A stretch of 64,000 nt of DNA, taken from Candidatus Edwardsbacteria bacterium RifOxyA12_full_54_48. Its GTDB lineage: Bacteria > Edwardsbacteria > AC1 > EtOH8. This document shows, piece after piece, positions 41,124 to 49,809 of the stretch. Both the position numbers and the translations under genes were made by a program. The notes under the pieces were generated by a model that was not told the DNA's origin, ran no database searches, and worked only from the letters and a program-made list of their open reading frames with translations. The DNA lies in contig MFFN01000001.1 of the NCBI GenBank assembly GCA_001777915.1, positions 124,001-188,000 of the forward strand, written 5' to 3'. The stretch's first letter is position 1. Every line of letters starts with the position of its first letter.

Positions 41124-41915
41124 ATGAAAAATCTGGATATAAAATACATCCAAAAAAACTTGAGGACCCTGGAATTCGGCCGGAAGCTTTTCTATTTCGA
41201 CCGGTTGGATTCCACCAGCAGCCACCTGGCGGAGCTGTCAAAGGGTTTAGCCGGGCAGGGCACCGTGGTGATTGCCGAACAGCAGACCGCCGGGCGGGGC
41301 CGGCAGGGCAACAGCTGGTACTCGCCGCCGGGCCCGGGGTTGTATTTCTCCCTGCTGCTGAAGCCCAAACTGCCATCCATCAAGCTTTCCGGCCTGACCC
41401 TGGCGCTGGGATGTTCGGCGGCGGAAGCTATAGAAAAGGTGGTTAAGAATCCGATTGCGGTTAAATGGCCCAACGACCTGTATTGCAACAGCCGCAAGGT
41501 GGGGGGGATACTGACCGAGATGCAATCCCACGGCGGACTGATAGATAACGCCGTCGTCGGGATCGGCCTGAACGTCAATAACCAGTCGGTCCCGCCGGAA
41601 CTGAGCGATATTGCCTCCTCGCTGCTGCTGGAGACCGGAAAGACCTGCTCCCGCGAGGACCTGCTGATAGGCCTTTTAACCCGGCTGGAGGACGATTACC
41701 GGGCCTTTGCGAAACAGGGCTTGCCTGCTTTTGCCGACAGGCTGTCCGGAAGGTTCTTCCTCAAGGGCAAACGGGCCTCGGTCCAGGATGGCCTGAACCT
41801 CCAGCTGAAGGGAGTGGTGATCGGCTTCGACAGCGACGGCGGCCTGCTGCTGGCCGATGACCGGGGCCGGACAGTAAAATGCAGTTCCGGTACCGTTATG
41901 GAGATGGAGCCATGA
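41124..41915 (+). CDS. birA: Biotin--[acetyl-CoA-carboxylase] ligase BirA
   Basis: 263 residues from ATG 41124 (AGGAAG upstream; an earlier TTG at 41100 is rejected). Catalytic motif AGRGRQGNSWYSPPG, biotin-binding FDRLDSTSSHLAEL, substrate region VKWPNDLY, NSRKVGGILTEM, VVGIGLNVNN, and a C-terminal beta domain. It attaches biotin to the carrier domain of acetyl-CoA carboxylase. The N-terminal helix-turn-helix of E. coli BirA is absent, so it is not a repressor. The final bases overlap coaX (ATGA). Confidence 0.94.
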   Translation: MKNLDIKYIQKNLRTLEFGRKLFYFDRLDSTSSHLAELSKGLAGQGTVVIAEQQTAGRGRQGNSWYSPPGPGLYFSLLLKPKLPSIKLSGLTLALGCSAAEAIEKVVKNPIAVKWPNDLYCNSRKVGGILTEMQSHGGLIDNAVVGIGLNVNNQSVPPELSDIASSLLLETGKTCSREDLLIGLLTRLEDDYRAFAKQGLPAFADRLSGRFFLKGKRASVQDGLNLQLKGVVIGFDSDGGLLLADDRGRTVKCSSGTVMEMEP

Positions 41916-42685
41916 ACCTGTGTCTGGATATAGGCAACAGCAAGATCCGGGCGGCGGTCTTCAGAACCGGCCGGCCGGCGGCCGATGAGATATTGCATTA
42001 CGGGCAGGACATCAGCCCATCAAAGCTGCGAGCCTTTATCCGTAAACTTGCCGGCCAGCATACCATAGACCGGGCCGGCCTGATCTCGGTATCCCCGTCC
42101 CTTACGGCCAGGGTTCGAAAAGCCTTCACCGAACTGCCGGATATTCGGCTTAAGGTGATCACCTGCTGGGACCTGAAAGCAATGAATATCCGCTACCGCA
42201 ATCCCGGGAAGCTGGGGATCGACCGGCTGATCAACGCCTATGCGGCATACCAGCTTTACGGAGGGCCGGCCCTGGTGGTGGACATCGGGACCGCCATCAC
42301 CTGGGATGCGGTCACAGCCCAGGGGGGATTTTTAGGCGGGGCCATAGCCCCCGGGCCGGGCATCATGGCCGGGGCCTTGACCCAGCATACTGCGGCCCTG
42401 CCGTTGGTCAAGTTAAAAAAGAGACCGCGGCCGGTGGGGCGGGATACGGAGGAATGCATTCAATCAGGCCTTTACTGGGGGACCGTGGGGATGATCAAAG
42501 AACTGATCGGCCGGATATCCCGGGACACCAAACTCGATCACCGGGTGATTTTCACCGGCGGGCTGGGTTCCTTGTTTGCTCCGGAGTTCAGGGGATGCCG
42601 GGCTGATGAACTGCTGACCCTGAAGGGGATCGACCGGCTTCTGACGGAAATTGAAAACCAAAAACAAAAAACACGGCCGCTTTAG
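41912..42685 (+). CDS. coaX: Type III pantothenate kinase CoaX
   Basis: First step of coenzyme A synthesis from pantothenate. 257 residues starting at ATG 41912, overlapping the birA stop. Motifs: LCLDIGNSKIRAAV (phosphate 1, catalytic Asp), YRNPGKLGIDRLINAYAAY, VVDIGTAITWDAV (phosphate 2), GGAIAPGPGIMAGALTQHTAALP, TGGLG. The pantothenate genes are at 8-11 kb, so the window covers pantothenate synthesis and its first use. birA-coaX is a common pairing. Confidence 0.94.
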   Translation: MNLCLDIGNSKIRAAVFRTGRPAADEILHYGQDISPSKLRAFIRKLAGQHTIDRAGLISVSPSLTARVRKAFTELPDIRLKVITCWDLKAMNIRYRNPGKLGIDRLINAYAAYQLYGGPALVVDIGTAITWDAVTAQGGFLGGAIAPGPGIMAGALTQHTAALPLVKLKKRPRPVGRDTEECIQSGLYWGTVGMIKELIGRISRDTKLDHRVIFTGGLGSLFAPEFRGCRADELLTLKGIDRLLTEIENQKQKTRPL

Positions 42686-42734
42686 AATACCATCAAATAC
42701 GGCCGATATAAAATCATAAGAAATGGAAGAAAAT

Positions 42735-44264
42735 ATGGCAACTGATATCATTATCAACACTACTACCCACGAAACCAGGATCGCCCTTTTGGAAGAGGGG
42801 CGGCTGGTAGAGTTGTGGCTGGAGCGCAGCGCCGAACAGCGAATGGTGGGGGACATCTACAAGGGCCGGGTGGAGAAGGTCCTGCCGGGCCTGCAGGCGG
42901 CCTTCGTGGACATCGGCTTCGGCAAGAGCGGGTTCCTGGCCTTTTCCGACACCGCCTTCGACCCCGGCGATCTGGAGCCGGATGACCGGTCCCAGGCCAA
43001 ACCCGCCCGGCGGATCGAGGACGCCCTGAAAAGCGGCCAGGAGGTGATGGTCCAGGTGTCCAAGGAGCCCATCGGCAGCAAGGGCCCCCGGCTTACCTCC
43101 CATGTCTCCTTTGCCGGGCGTTTCTGTGTTCTGGTCCCCAACGAGGAAAGGGTGGGCGTCTCCCGCCGGGTGGAGGACCGGGCCGAGCGCCGCCGGCTCA
43201 AGGAGGAATTCTTAAAACACCTGCCCCAGGGCTACGGCCTGGTGATCCGCACCGCCGCCGAGGGCGAGGATGAGAAGGGCTTCGGTCGGGACCTGAAGAT
43301 CCTGCTGAAGACCTGGCAGCAGGTCAAGCGGGATTACCGCAAGGCCAAGATATCATCCCGGGTTTATTCCGAGCCGCCCATGGTGATCAGCTTCCTGAGG
43401 GAGCTGGCGGCCATGGAGATCGGCAGCCTGGTGGTGGACGACAAGCGGACCCACGACCAGATGGCCGAATACGTCAAAAACCTGGACCCGGCCCTGAGGA
43501 AGCGTCTGCTGCTGTACCGGGAGGATATTCCGCTGTTCGAGGCCTATGATATCGAGGCCCAGATCGAAAAAGCCCTGCAGCAGAAAGTATGGTTGAAAAG
43601 CGGCGGACGGATCGTGATCGAGCAGACCGAGGCCCTGGTGACCGTGGACGTCAATTCCGGGCGGTACACCGGCAAGCGGGACGCCGAGGGCACCATCACC
43701 CGGGTCAACATCGAAGCGGCCCGGGAGATAGCCCGCCAGCTGAGGCTGCGGGACATCGGGGGCATCATCGTGATAGATTTCATCGACATGGACCGGGAGG
43801 CCAACCGCCGCAAGGTGCTGGCCGAGCTGAAGGAGGCCCTCAAGGATGACCGCTCCAAGCCCAAGGTCTACGAGATCTCTCCGCTGGGCTTGGTGGAGAT
43901 GAGCCGCAAACGGGTCCGGCCCAGCCTGTGGCAGGCCTTCTCCCACAGCTGCCCCACCTGCCAGGGCACCGGGCGGGTGCTGTCGCCCGAGACCATGGCC
44001 GCCAGGCTGGAGCGCTGGTTCCTGCAGGCCGACCGGAACATCAGGAACCGCCGGCTGGAGGTGTCGGCCCATCCCCTGTTCATAGATTATCTGGAGCGGC
44101 AGGGGCGGAAGCTGGCCGACGATGTTAAAAAGCGGTATAAGGTCGACCTCCGGCTGAAGCGGGACACCCTGGACAATGTCTCCCAATTCAAGATAACCGA
44201 TTTGGCCGGCGGCCGGGACATCACCCGGGAATTTTCTGTTGACAGATGGGTGGATTTAGATTAA
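42735..44264 (+). CDS. rng: Ribonuclease G/E family
   Basis: About 509 residues. S1-type RNA-binding segment near the N-terminus (GDIYKGRVEKVLPGLQAAFVDIGFGKSGFLAF), then the RNase E/G core: RTAAEG, VTVDVNSGRYTGKR (metal-binding Asp), GGIIVIDFIDMD, the zinc-link CPTCQGTGRV. It lacks the C-terminal scaffold of RNase E, so it is the RNase G type. It matures 16S rRNA and degrades mRNA. ATG 42735 with GGAAG 5 bases upstream is preferred; ATG 42723 adds four residues. Its last bases contain the promoter of the following tRNA. Confidence 0.93.
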   Translation: MATDIIINTTTHETRIALLEEGRLVELWLERSAEQRMVGDIYKGRVEKVLPGLQAAFVDIGFGKSGFLAFSDTAFDPGDLEPDDRSQAKPARRIEDALKSGQEVMVQVSKEPIGSKGPRLTSHVSFAGRFCVLVPNEERVGVSRRVEDRAERRRLKEEFLKHLPQGYGLVIRTAAEGEDEKGFGRDLKILLKTWQQVKRDYRKAKISSRVYSEPPMVISFLRELAAMEIGSLVVDDKRTHDQMAEYVKNLDPALRKRLLLYREDIPLFEAYDIEAQIEKALQQKVWLKSGGRIVIEQTEALVTVDVNSGRYTGKRDAEGTITRVNIEAAREIARQLRLRDIGGIIVIDFIDMDREANRRKVLAELKEALKDDRSKPKVYEISPLGLVEMSRKRVRPSLWQAFSHSCPTCQGTGRVLSPETMAARLERWFLQADRNIRNRRLEVSAHPLFIDYLERQGRKLADDVKKRYKVDLRLKRDTLDNVSQFKITDLAGGRDITREFSVDRWVDLD

Positions 44265-44267
44265 AAT
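44239..44267 (+). promoter_or_regulatory. Promoter of tRNA-Leu inside the end of the RNase G gene
   Basis: TTGACA (44239-44244), 17 bp, TAAAAT (44262-44267). A near-consensus promoter whose -35 and spacer are coding sequence of the RNase G gene. Confidence 0.6.
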
Positions 44268-44326
44268 AACAGCTTGCCGATCGGAAGCGGAACTATAATC
44301 GGTATATTGCCTTAGTCGGCAAAACA

Positions 44327-44411
<85 letters not shown>

Positions 44412-44476
44412 GATAATCAATCTTCTCATTATCCTTCTATAAACCCACCGTTCAAAAATAAACAAACAGGTGCGAT

Positions 44477-45439
44477 ATGGCTTTTGTCAGGGAGATTTTA
44501 GATCAGCATTGCCTGAACCAGTTCCTCAAACTGGCTCTGAAATCATTCAACGAAGGCGATTATCATCAGACCATCGAATCGCTGGAGATGATCCAGCAGC
44601 ACGACCAGGCGGTGGGCCATAAATGCAGCGATGTGGTCACCTTCTATCTCATCGAGGCCAGGGTGGCCATGGCCAAGCTCTACTGGAAGCAGGGCAATGC
44701 CATTGCAGCCATCGAGGAATATCAGGAGGCCATAAAGCTGGCCCCCAAATACGCCGATCTTCACCTGTCCCTGGGTCGCATCTATGCCGGGCGGCATGAA
44801 TACCCGCTGGCCGAAAATTCCTATAAAAAAGCCCTGGAGATCAATCCCAATTATATCGAGGCCTTTCTTTCCCAAGCTTACCTGGCCGCAGAGCAGGGCC
44901 GGCACGAAAAAGCCGTGGAACTTTTCATCGGGTTATCGGCCAAGACCCACTTTTACAAGCAGGAGCTGTTCGACAAAGCACTGGCCGAGGCCAACCAGGG
45001 AAACCTGGCCAAGGCGGTCAAGGATTTCAACCTGGCCTTCAAAACATCGCCCGACCGGGCCGAGACCCTGTGCGCACTGGGCCAGGATGCATTGCGGGAC
45101 AACAGCTGCCAGGAGGCGGTCAAGTATTTCCTGCAGGCCAAAAAATTAAAACCGGGCTATGCCGATATCTACAACCTGCTGGGGGTGTGTTACACCCACA
45201 CCGGGGATTGGGGCAAAGCCGCCAGGTTGCTAAAACAGGCGGTAAAGCTGGCCCCGCATTTCACCCGGGCCTGGCTGAACCTGTGCATAGTCAGCGAGAA
45301 GTTGGAAAGGAATGCCCAGGCATTGACTGCCTGCAAAAAGGCCGCCAAGCTGGAGCCGAAGAACATTCTGGCGGCCGAAACCCTGGAAAGACTCTATCAA
45401 AAAACCACCGCCAAAAAACCAGGAAGAATTAAAAAATGA
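44477..45439 (+). CDS. TPR protein at the head of the V-ATPase region
   Basis: 320 residues with about seven TPR units, for example [59 protein letters not shown] and [20 protein letters not shown]. No signal peptide, so cytoplasmic. The first 60 residues are a shorter helical region. It ends by overlapping the DnaJ-like gene (ATGA), so the two are co-translated. A scaffold or assembly role for the operon that follows is inference. Confidence 0.85.
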   Translation: MAFVREILDQHCLNQFLKLALKSFNEGDYHQTIESLEMIQQHDQAVGHKCSDVVTFYLIEARVAMAKLYWKQGNAIAAIEEYQEAIKLAPKYADLHLSLGRIYAGRHEYPLAENSYKKALEINPNYIEAFLSQAYLAAEQGRHEKAVELFIGLSAKTHFYKQELFDKALAEANQGNLAKAVKDFNLAFKTSPDRAETLCALGQDALRDNSCQEAVKYFLQAKKLKPGYADIYNLLGVCYTHTGDWGKAARLLKQAVKLAPHFTRAWLNLCIVSEKLERNAQALTACKKAAKLEPKNILAAETLERLYQKTTAKKPGRIKK

Positions 45440-46092
45440 CCCAACTGAAGGATTATTATTCTATATTGGGGGTGGATCGGCTGGTCAGCGAGACCGAGAT
45501 AAAACAAGCCTACCGGAAGCTGGCCATGCAATACCATCCCGACAAGAATCCCACAGAATCCAAGGAGGGGCTGGCCAATTCCGCCTTTCAGGACATCAAC
45601 GAGGCCTACCATACATTGATAGATAAGCTCCGGCGGGCCCAGTACAATAAAATGCTGGCCGAAAAAGCCGCCGGGGTCCAGGCCCACTCGGTCCAGGACA
45701 ACCAGGCGGATATGGCCTACCGCCACGGGGTGGAGGCCTACAAGGCCAACGAATTCAAACGGGCGGTGGAGTACTTCCGGGCGGCCGCCAAGCTCAACCC
45801 CAAGAAGGCCATCTATTACGACCGGCTGGGGATAGCCGTGATCAAGGCCGGCGGACCGCTGGAGGAAGCCAAGATGTACTGCGACAAGGCAATTCAGATG
45901 GAGATATACAACGCCGAGCATTACCTGAGCCTGGGCATAATCTACCAGCTGGCCGGAATGGCCGAGAAAGCCAAGGAGCAGTACAAGGAGGCCCTCAAGT
46001 GGGACCCCAATAACAGCCAGGCCAGACAGCGGTACGCCATTGTGGAGAAGGAGACCAAAAAGGGGATCTTCGGCAACTTGTTCAAAAAATAG
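45436..46092 (+). CDS. DnaJ-domain and TPR protein
   Basis: 218 residues. N-terminal J domain ([34 protein letters not shown]) with the HPD motif needed to stimulate DnaK; then TPR units ([62 protein letters not shown]). No zinc finger or substrate domain of true DnaJ. A specialised co-chaperone; being fused with TPRs and followed by V-ATPase genes, it may aid assembly of that complex (inference). Confidence 0.88.
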   Translation: MTQLKDYYSILGVDRLVSETEIKQAYRKLAMQYHPDKNPTESKEGLANSAFQDINEAYHTLIDKLRRAQYNKMLAEKAAGVQAHSVQDNQADMAYRHGVEAYKANEFKRAVEYFRAAAKLNPKKAIYYDRLGIAVIKAGGPLEEAKMYCDKAIQMEIYNAEHYLSLGIIYQLAGMAEKAKEQYKEALKWDPNNSQARQRYAIVEKETKKGIFGNLFKK

Positions 46093-46144
46093 CCCCGTCT
46101 CTTGTCCGGTTCAGTTAAAAAAACTTAGGGAGGGAGAGCAGACC

Positions 46145-46513
46145 ATGACCCAGGGATACGAACAAAGAGTGAAGGAACTGGTGGATAACATCCCGGGAGC
46201 CCTATGCGCCAGCCTTACCGGGACCGACGGCATCGGGATAACATTCTATCAATCCGGGCTGGACCTGGATCCCACCCTGGCCGACGCCGAGTTCGCCACC
46301 ATGCTGTCCGCCTCCCGGCGGGCGGCCGAGAACCTTTCACTGGGGAGCATCTCCGAGCAGACCACCGCCACCGAAAAACTGACCGTCCTGATCAAGATGG
46401 TGGGGACGGATTTCTACCTGAGCGTGGTCATGCAGCAGGGCGCCGGAAACCTTGGAATGGCCCGGCTGCTGCTGAGAAGGGCCTCCGAAGAACTCAAAAA
46501 CATTTTATATTGA
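46145..46513 (+). CDS. Roadblock/LC7-domain protein
   Basis: 122 residues from ATG 46145 (AGGGAGGGAG upstream). A single roadblock domain: LVDNIPGALCASLTGTDGIGITFY, FATMLSASRRAAENLSLGSI, KLTVLIKMVGTDFYLSVVMQQGAGNLGMARLLLRRASEEL. Roadblock proteins regulate small Ras-like GTPases such as MglA; no such GTPase is in the window. Two further roadblock-like proteins lie between subunits C and F of the same ATPase operon (54220, 54522). Confidence 0.82.
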   Translation: MTQGYEQRVKELVDNIPGALCASLTGTDGIGITFYQSGLDLDPTLADAEFATMLSASRRAAENLSLGSISEQTTATEKLTVLIKMVGTDFYLSVVMQQGAGNLGMARLLLRRASEELKNILY

Positions 46514-46526
46514 ACGGGAGCAGATT

Positions 46527-46880
46527 GTGTCATCGGAAAAGCATAACGACCAACAGGATCAGGCACAACAGATAATCAGCAGCCTGGCACAGAGGGAGCA
46601 GGAGCTTCAGAAGAAGACCGAAGAAGCCAAAGCCGAGGCCGATCGAATAATCGAAAAAGCCAAAGCCGAGGCTTCCGCTATTTTAAGCAACGCCGGCTCC
46701 CGCATGGATGAAAATAATCTGAGCGGCAAAAAAGAGACGGCCCAAAAAGCGCTGCAGCTCATAGAACAGAAAAAGAAACAGGCCGTCGCCCAGGCCGGCC
46801 GGCTGGAGCAGCAGGCTGCGGCCAAACAGGGCCAGGCCGTGGAGCTGATCATCAAACAGGTTTTTCCGGAGAACGGATAG
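46527..46880 (+). CDS. V-type ATPase subunit G/H (peripheral stalk)
   Basis: 117 residues, nearly all coiled-coil helix: AQREQELQKKTEEAKAEADRIIEKAKAEASAIL ... QKALQLIEQKKKQAVAQAGRLEQQA. This is the composition and length of bacterial/archaeal V/A-ATPase subunit G (also called H), which pairs with subunit E in the peripheral stalk. The start is GTG 46527 with GGGAG upstream. The stop is immediately followed by subunit I. Confidence 0.82.
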   Translation: MSSEKHNDQQDQAQQIISSLAQREQELQKKTEEAKAEADRIIEKAKAEASAILSNAGSRMDENNLSGKKETAQKALQLIEQKKKQAVAQAGRLEQQAAAKQGQAVELIIKQVFPENG

Positions 46881-48773
46881 ATGATCGTCGCCATGAGCCG
46901 GGTGCTGATAGTGGGCCCGAAGATAATAAGCTCAGAAGTGATAAGGTCGTTGCACAAAATGGGCCGGCTGCATATTGCCCAGGTCAAGCCCCAGGGCCTG
47001 ATCCGCCATGCCGAGCTTGATGCCGAGGAGGCCCATTTGAAGCATACCATGGAACGGCTGCAGCAGGAACTGGACGGCCTGCTGACATTGATGGGATTCC
47101 ACGGGCGCCCCATCAAAACCGCCCTGCCGTCCGATTGGGAAAAGCTGCTGGCCGACCTGATTGTGCAGCGGGCCGAGATCAACCAACTGGTAAAACAGAA
47201 GCTGGATCTGAGCGACGAGCTGGCGCTGGTCGAAAATTACCGGGCGGCCTTTGAGGCCCTGTCCCCGCTGATGTCAAAACTGGAATCCAGCCGGAGGATA
47301 AAGGCCTTTGGTTTTATGACGAAACTTCAGGAGTCGGCGGCGGTGGATGCCCTGCAAAAGGAACTGCGAAAACTGACGGAAGGGCGGGTCGAATTCTACC
47401 GCCACCAGGTCGATGAGAAAAAATTAGCCGTCCTGGCGGTGTTCCATAAAGATGACGAAGAAAAAATCAAAGGTTTCTTTACCAAGGCCGGGGTCAATGA
47501 ACTGAAACTGCCTTCGGCGGTGGCCTCGCTTAATATGGCGGAGGCGGTCAGCCAGCTTAAGGAAAAAAGCCGCCAACTGCCGGAGATGATCTCCGAAATA
47601 AGCAAAAGAATTTCGGATATCTCGCGTCAGCAGGGGCCGGTGTTCGAGGCCTACCGCCTGATGGTGGGGGACGAACTGGCCCGGTTTCATGCCAAAGAGG
47701 AACTTCCGGAGGGGCGATTCACCTTCTACCTTCAGGGGTACCTGCCGGCCGATGATCTGCCGGTTTTGAAAGAAATGCTGTTTAAAAAATTCGGCGACAA
47801 AGTTTCGGTCCAGGCCCTGGAGATAGACCACCACGACTCTCCCAACGTTCCGGTGATCCTTCAGAACCATAAAATGATCAGACCCTTCGAATTGGCACTT
47901 TCCATTTTCAATCCACCCCAATACGGCACGGTGGATCCCACCCCGTTCATTGCCTTTTTCTTCCCATTGTTCTTCGGCTTCATCGTGGGCGACATTGGCT
48001 ACGGAGCGGTGATGCTGACGGCGGCGGTTATTTTGCATCTGAAACTCAGAGACAACCAGTTGGTCAGGACCCTGACCACCATTTTTGCCTTCTGCGCGGT
48101 CTGGACCATAATCTTCGGCGCGGTCTACGGCGAGCTGTTCGGCGATCTGGGTGAGCATATGCACTGGATCAAGCCGATGTCGGAAAAACTCAACCGGATG
48201 AGCAGCGAATCCATCATGACGCTTTTCAAAATAGCGGTGTTCATCGGGGCGGTCCAGGTGTACGTCGGCTTCGGCATCATGCTTTACACCGGCATCAAAC
48301 AGCGAAACCTGCATCATATCTTGGAGCCGGTGGCCTTCGCCCTGGGGGTTTTGGGTGTATTCGGCATATTCTTCACCATGATGGTCAGGATCCTGCCGGT
48401 CTCTCTGATGTGGCCTTCCATAGTCCTGACCGGGGCCAGCGCGGTGACCCTGGGGATCCTAGCCGGAGTGGCCGGTCCCATCGAGATATTCGGGGCGGTG
48501 GGCAACATCCTGTCCTATGCCCGTCTTTTTGCCATCGGGCTTTCGGCGGCCTACCTGGCCTACGCCGCCAACCTGATCGGCCGGACCATCGGCGGTCTGC
48601 CCGGGCTTCTGGTGGCGGCCCTAGTGGTGCATCCGCTGTTCTTCGCCCTGGGCCTGATCAGCCCCATCATGCAGCCCTTCCGTCTCCAGGTGGTGGAATT
48701 CTTAACCAAGTTCAAATACCACGATTATTCCGGTAAAAAATACAAACCATTAAAAACATTAGGAGGTGACTAA
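46881..48773 (+). CDS. ntpI: V-type ATPase subunit I
   Basis: 630 residues. N-terminal cytoplasmic half (to about 330) of mixed helices starting SRVLIVGPKIISSEVIRSLHKMGRLHI; C-terminal membrane half with 7-8 helices including FIAFFFPLFFGFIVGDIGYGAVML, AVWTIIFGAVYGELFGD, and FGAVGNILSYARLFAIGLSAAYLAYAAN with the arginine (YARLFA) that faces the rotor. It forms the ion half-channels and the stator anchor. The start follows subunit G/H directly. Confidence 0.95.
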   Translation: MIVAMSRVLIVGPKIISSEVIRSLHKMGRLHIAQVKPQGLIRHAELDAEEAHLKHTMERLQQELDGLLTLMGFHGRPIKTALPSDWEKLLADLIVQRAEINQLVKQKLDLSDELALVENYRAAFEALSPLMSKLESSRRIKAFGFMTKLQESAAVDALQKELRKLTEGRVEFYRHQVDEKKLAVLAVFHKDDEEKIKGFFTKAGVNELKLPSAVASLNMAEAVSQLKEKSRQLPEMISEISKRISDISRQQGPVFEAYRLMVGDELARFHAKEELPEGRFTFYLQGYLPADDLPVLKEMLFKKFGDKVSVQALEIDHHDSPNVPVILQNHKMIRPFELALSIFNPPQYGTVDPTPFIAFFFPLFFGFIVGDIGYGAVMLTAAVILHLKLRDNQLVRTLTTIFAFCAVWTIIFGAVYGELFGDLGEHMHWIKPMSEKLNRMSSESIMTLFKIAVFIGAVQVYVGFGIMLYTGIKQRNLHHILEPVAFALGVLGVFGIFFTMMVRILPVSLMWPSIVLTGASAVTLGILAGVAGPIEIFGAVGNILSYARLFAIGLSAAYLAYAANLIGRTIGGLPGLLVAALVVHPLFFALGLISPIMQPFRLQVVEFLTKFKYHDYSGKKYKPLKTLGGD

Positions 48774-49118
48774 ATGAAGAAACTTCTGGCTATCGCCCTG
48801 CTGACCCTGGTTTTGATGCCCCTGGCCACTTTGGCCCTGGCCCAGGACCACGGAACGCCCGCCCCCGCCGAGACTGCCTCGCAGCCCGTCCAGTCCTCCC
48901 AGGACATCGTGATCTGGAAGGCCCTGGGGGCCGCACTGGCCATAGGCTTTGCCGCCTTCGCCACGGCCTGGGCCCAGAGCAAGATCGGCGCGGCCGCGGC
49001 CGGCGCCATGGCCGAGAAGCCCGAGGTGGGCGGCCTGATGATCGTGCTGGAGGCACTGCCCGAGACCATCATCATTCTGGGATTCGTCATCGCCATCATG
49101 ATAGTCGGCATGAAGTAA
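48774..49118 (+). CDS. ntpK: V-type ATPase subunit K (proteolipid ring)
   Basis: 114 residues. N-terminal signal-like helix ending near LALAQ, a short linker (DHGTPAPAET...), then one helical hairpin: ALGAALAIGFAAFATAWAQ and LMIVLEALPETIIILGFVIAIMIV. The ion-binding glutamate is E97 in ALPET. It is thus the short two-helix type after signal removal. The Q often found after PET in Na+-type rings is an isoleucine here, so a proton ring is more likely (inference). AGGAGGTGA gives it the strongest ribosome site of the operon, fitting its high copy number. Confidence 0.92.
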   Translation: MKKLLAIALLTLVLMPLATLALAQDHGTPAPAETASQPVQSSQDIVIWKALGAALAIGFAAFATAWAQSKIGAAAAGAMAEKPEVGGLMIVLEALPETIIILGFVIAIMIVGMK

Positions 49119-49130
49119 AAAGGATTTTAA

Positions 49131-49167
49131 GGCGGGCGTCATCCGATTTCTTTTGGGGGCGCCCGCC
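49131..49167 (+). promoter_or_regulatory. Stem-loop after subunit K
   Basis: GGCGGGCG and CGCCCGCC pair around a 21-base loop, 12 bases after the ntpK stop. There is no T-run after it, so it is more likely an mRNA-stabilising or processing structure than a terminator. The 115-base gap is by far the largest between the early ATPase genes. Confidence 0.55.
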
Positions 49168-49233
49168 GCCGCAAAAATTCCCCCGGTTGGTTTTGTTCTC
49201 AATGAACTTAAGTTTTAATATATATTCAAAAAA

Positions 49234-49806
49234 ATGAACTCTGAACTGATCAAAGTCATCGAACTGGAGGCCGAAGCCGAGCGCCAGAGGATCCTGGAGG
49301 CTTCGCAAAAAAATGCCGGCGAGATAGTCCAACAGGCCCGGGCCCAGGCGGCGGAACTGGAACGGAAGTCTTTGGCCGACAGCCAGGCCCTGGAAAAGAC
49401 CGAGATGGCCAAGGCCGACAGCACGGCCAATCTTCAGGCCATGGCCATCCTGCTGGAGGTTAAAAGCCGGATCATTGACGGGGTGTTCCAATCGGCCTAC
49501 CAGAAGATCAAAAAAACCCCGCCGGAGAGATACCGCCAGGCCTTAAAGAGTATGCTGCGGGAGGCGGCGGAGGATCTGCCCGGCGAAACGGTGGTGTTGA
49601 CCAGCCCGGGCGATCTGAAGGTGGTGCAGGAGCTGGTGAAGGCCGCCAAGCTGAAGGCCGAGGTGAGGCCGGACCCCCAGGTTCAGGAGGGGATCATCAT
49701 GAGCGATAAAAGCGGCAGCCATTCGGTTCTCAACCGGTTCTCCGACCGGCTGGAAAGGGCCCGACCCTCCCTGGTGGCCCGTATCTCTGAAACATTGTGG
49801 GGATAG
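49234..49806 (+). CDS. ntpE: V-type ATPase subunit E
   Basis: 190 residues: an N-terminal coiled coil (LEAEAERQRILEASQKNAGEIVQQARAQAAELERKSLADSQA) and a C-terminal globular domain (RYRQALKSMLREAAEDLPGETVVLTSPGDL, VQEGIIMSDKSGSHSVLNRFSDRLERARPSLVARI) typical of the peripheral-stalk subunit E. No clear ribosome site is seen before ATG 49234. It should pair with the G/H subunit at 46527. Confidence 0.9.
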   Translation: MNSELIKVIELEAEAERQRILEASQKNAGEIVQQARAQAAELERKSLADSQALEKTEMAKADSTANLQAMAILLEVKSRIIDGVFQSAYQKIKKTPPERYRQALKSMLREAAEDLPGETVVLTSPGDLKVVQELVKAAKLKAEVRPDPQVQEGIIMSDKSGSHSVLNRFSDRLERARPSLVARISETLWG

Positions 49807-49809
49807 CAG

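Noticed and set aside
44274-44299. TTGCCG...TATAAT as tRNA-Leu promoter
   Set aside because: The -10 is perfect but the spacer is only 14 bp; TTGACA-17-TAAAAT just upstream is better.
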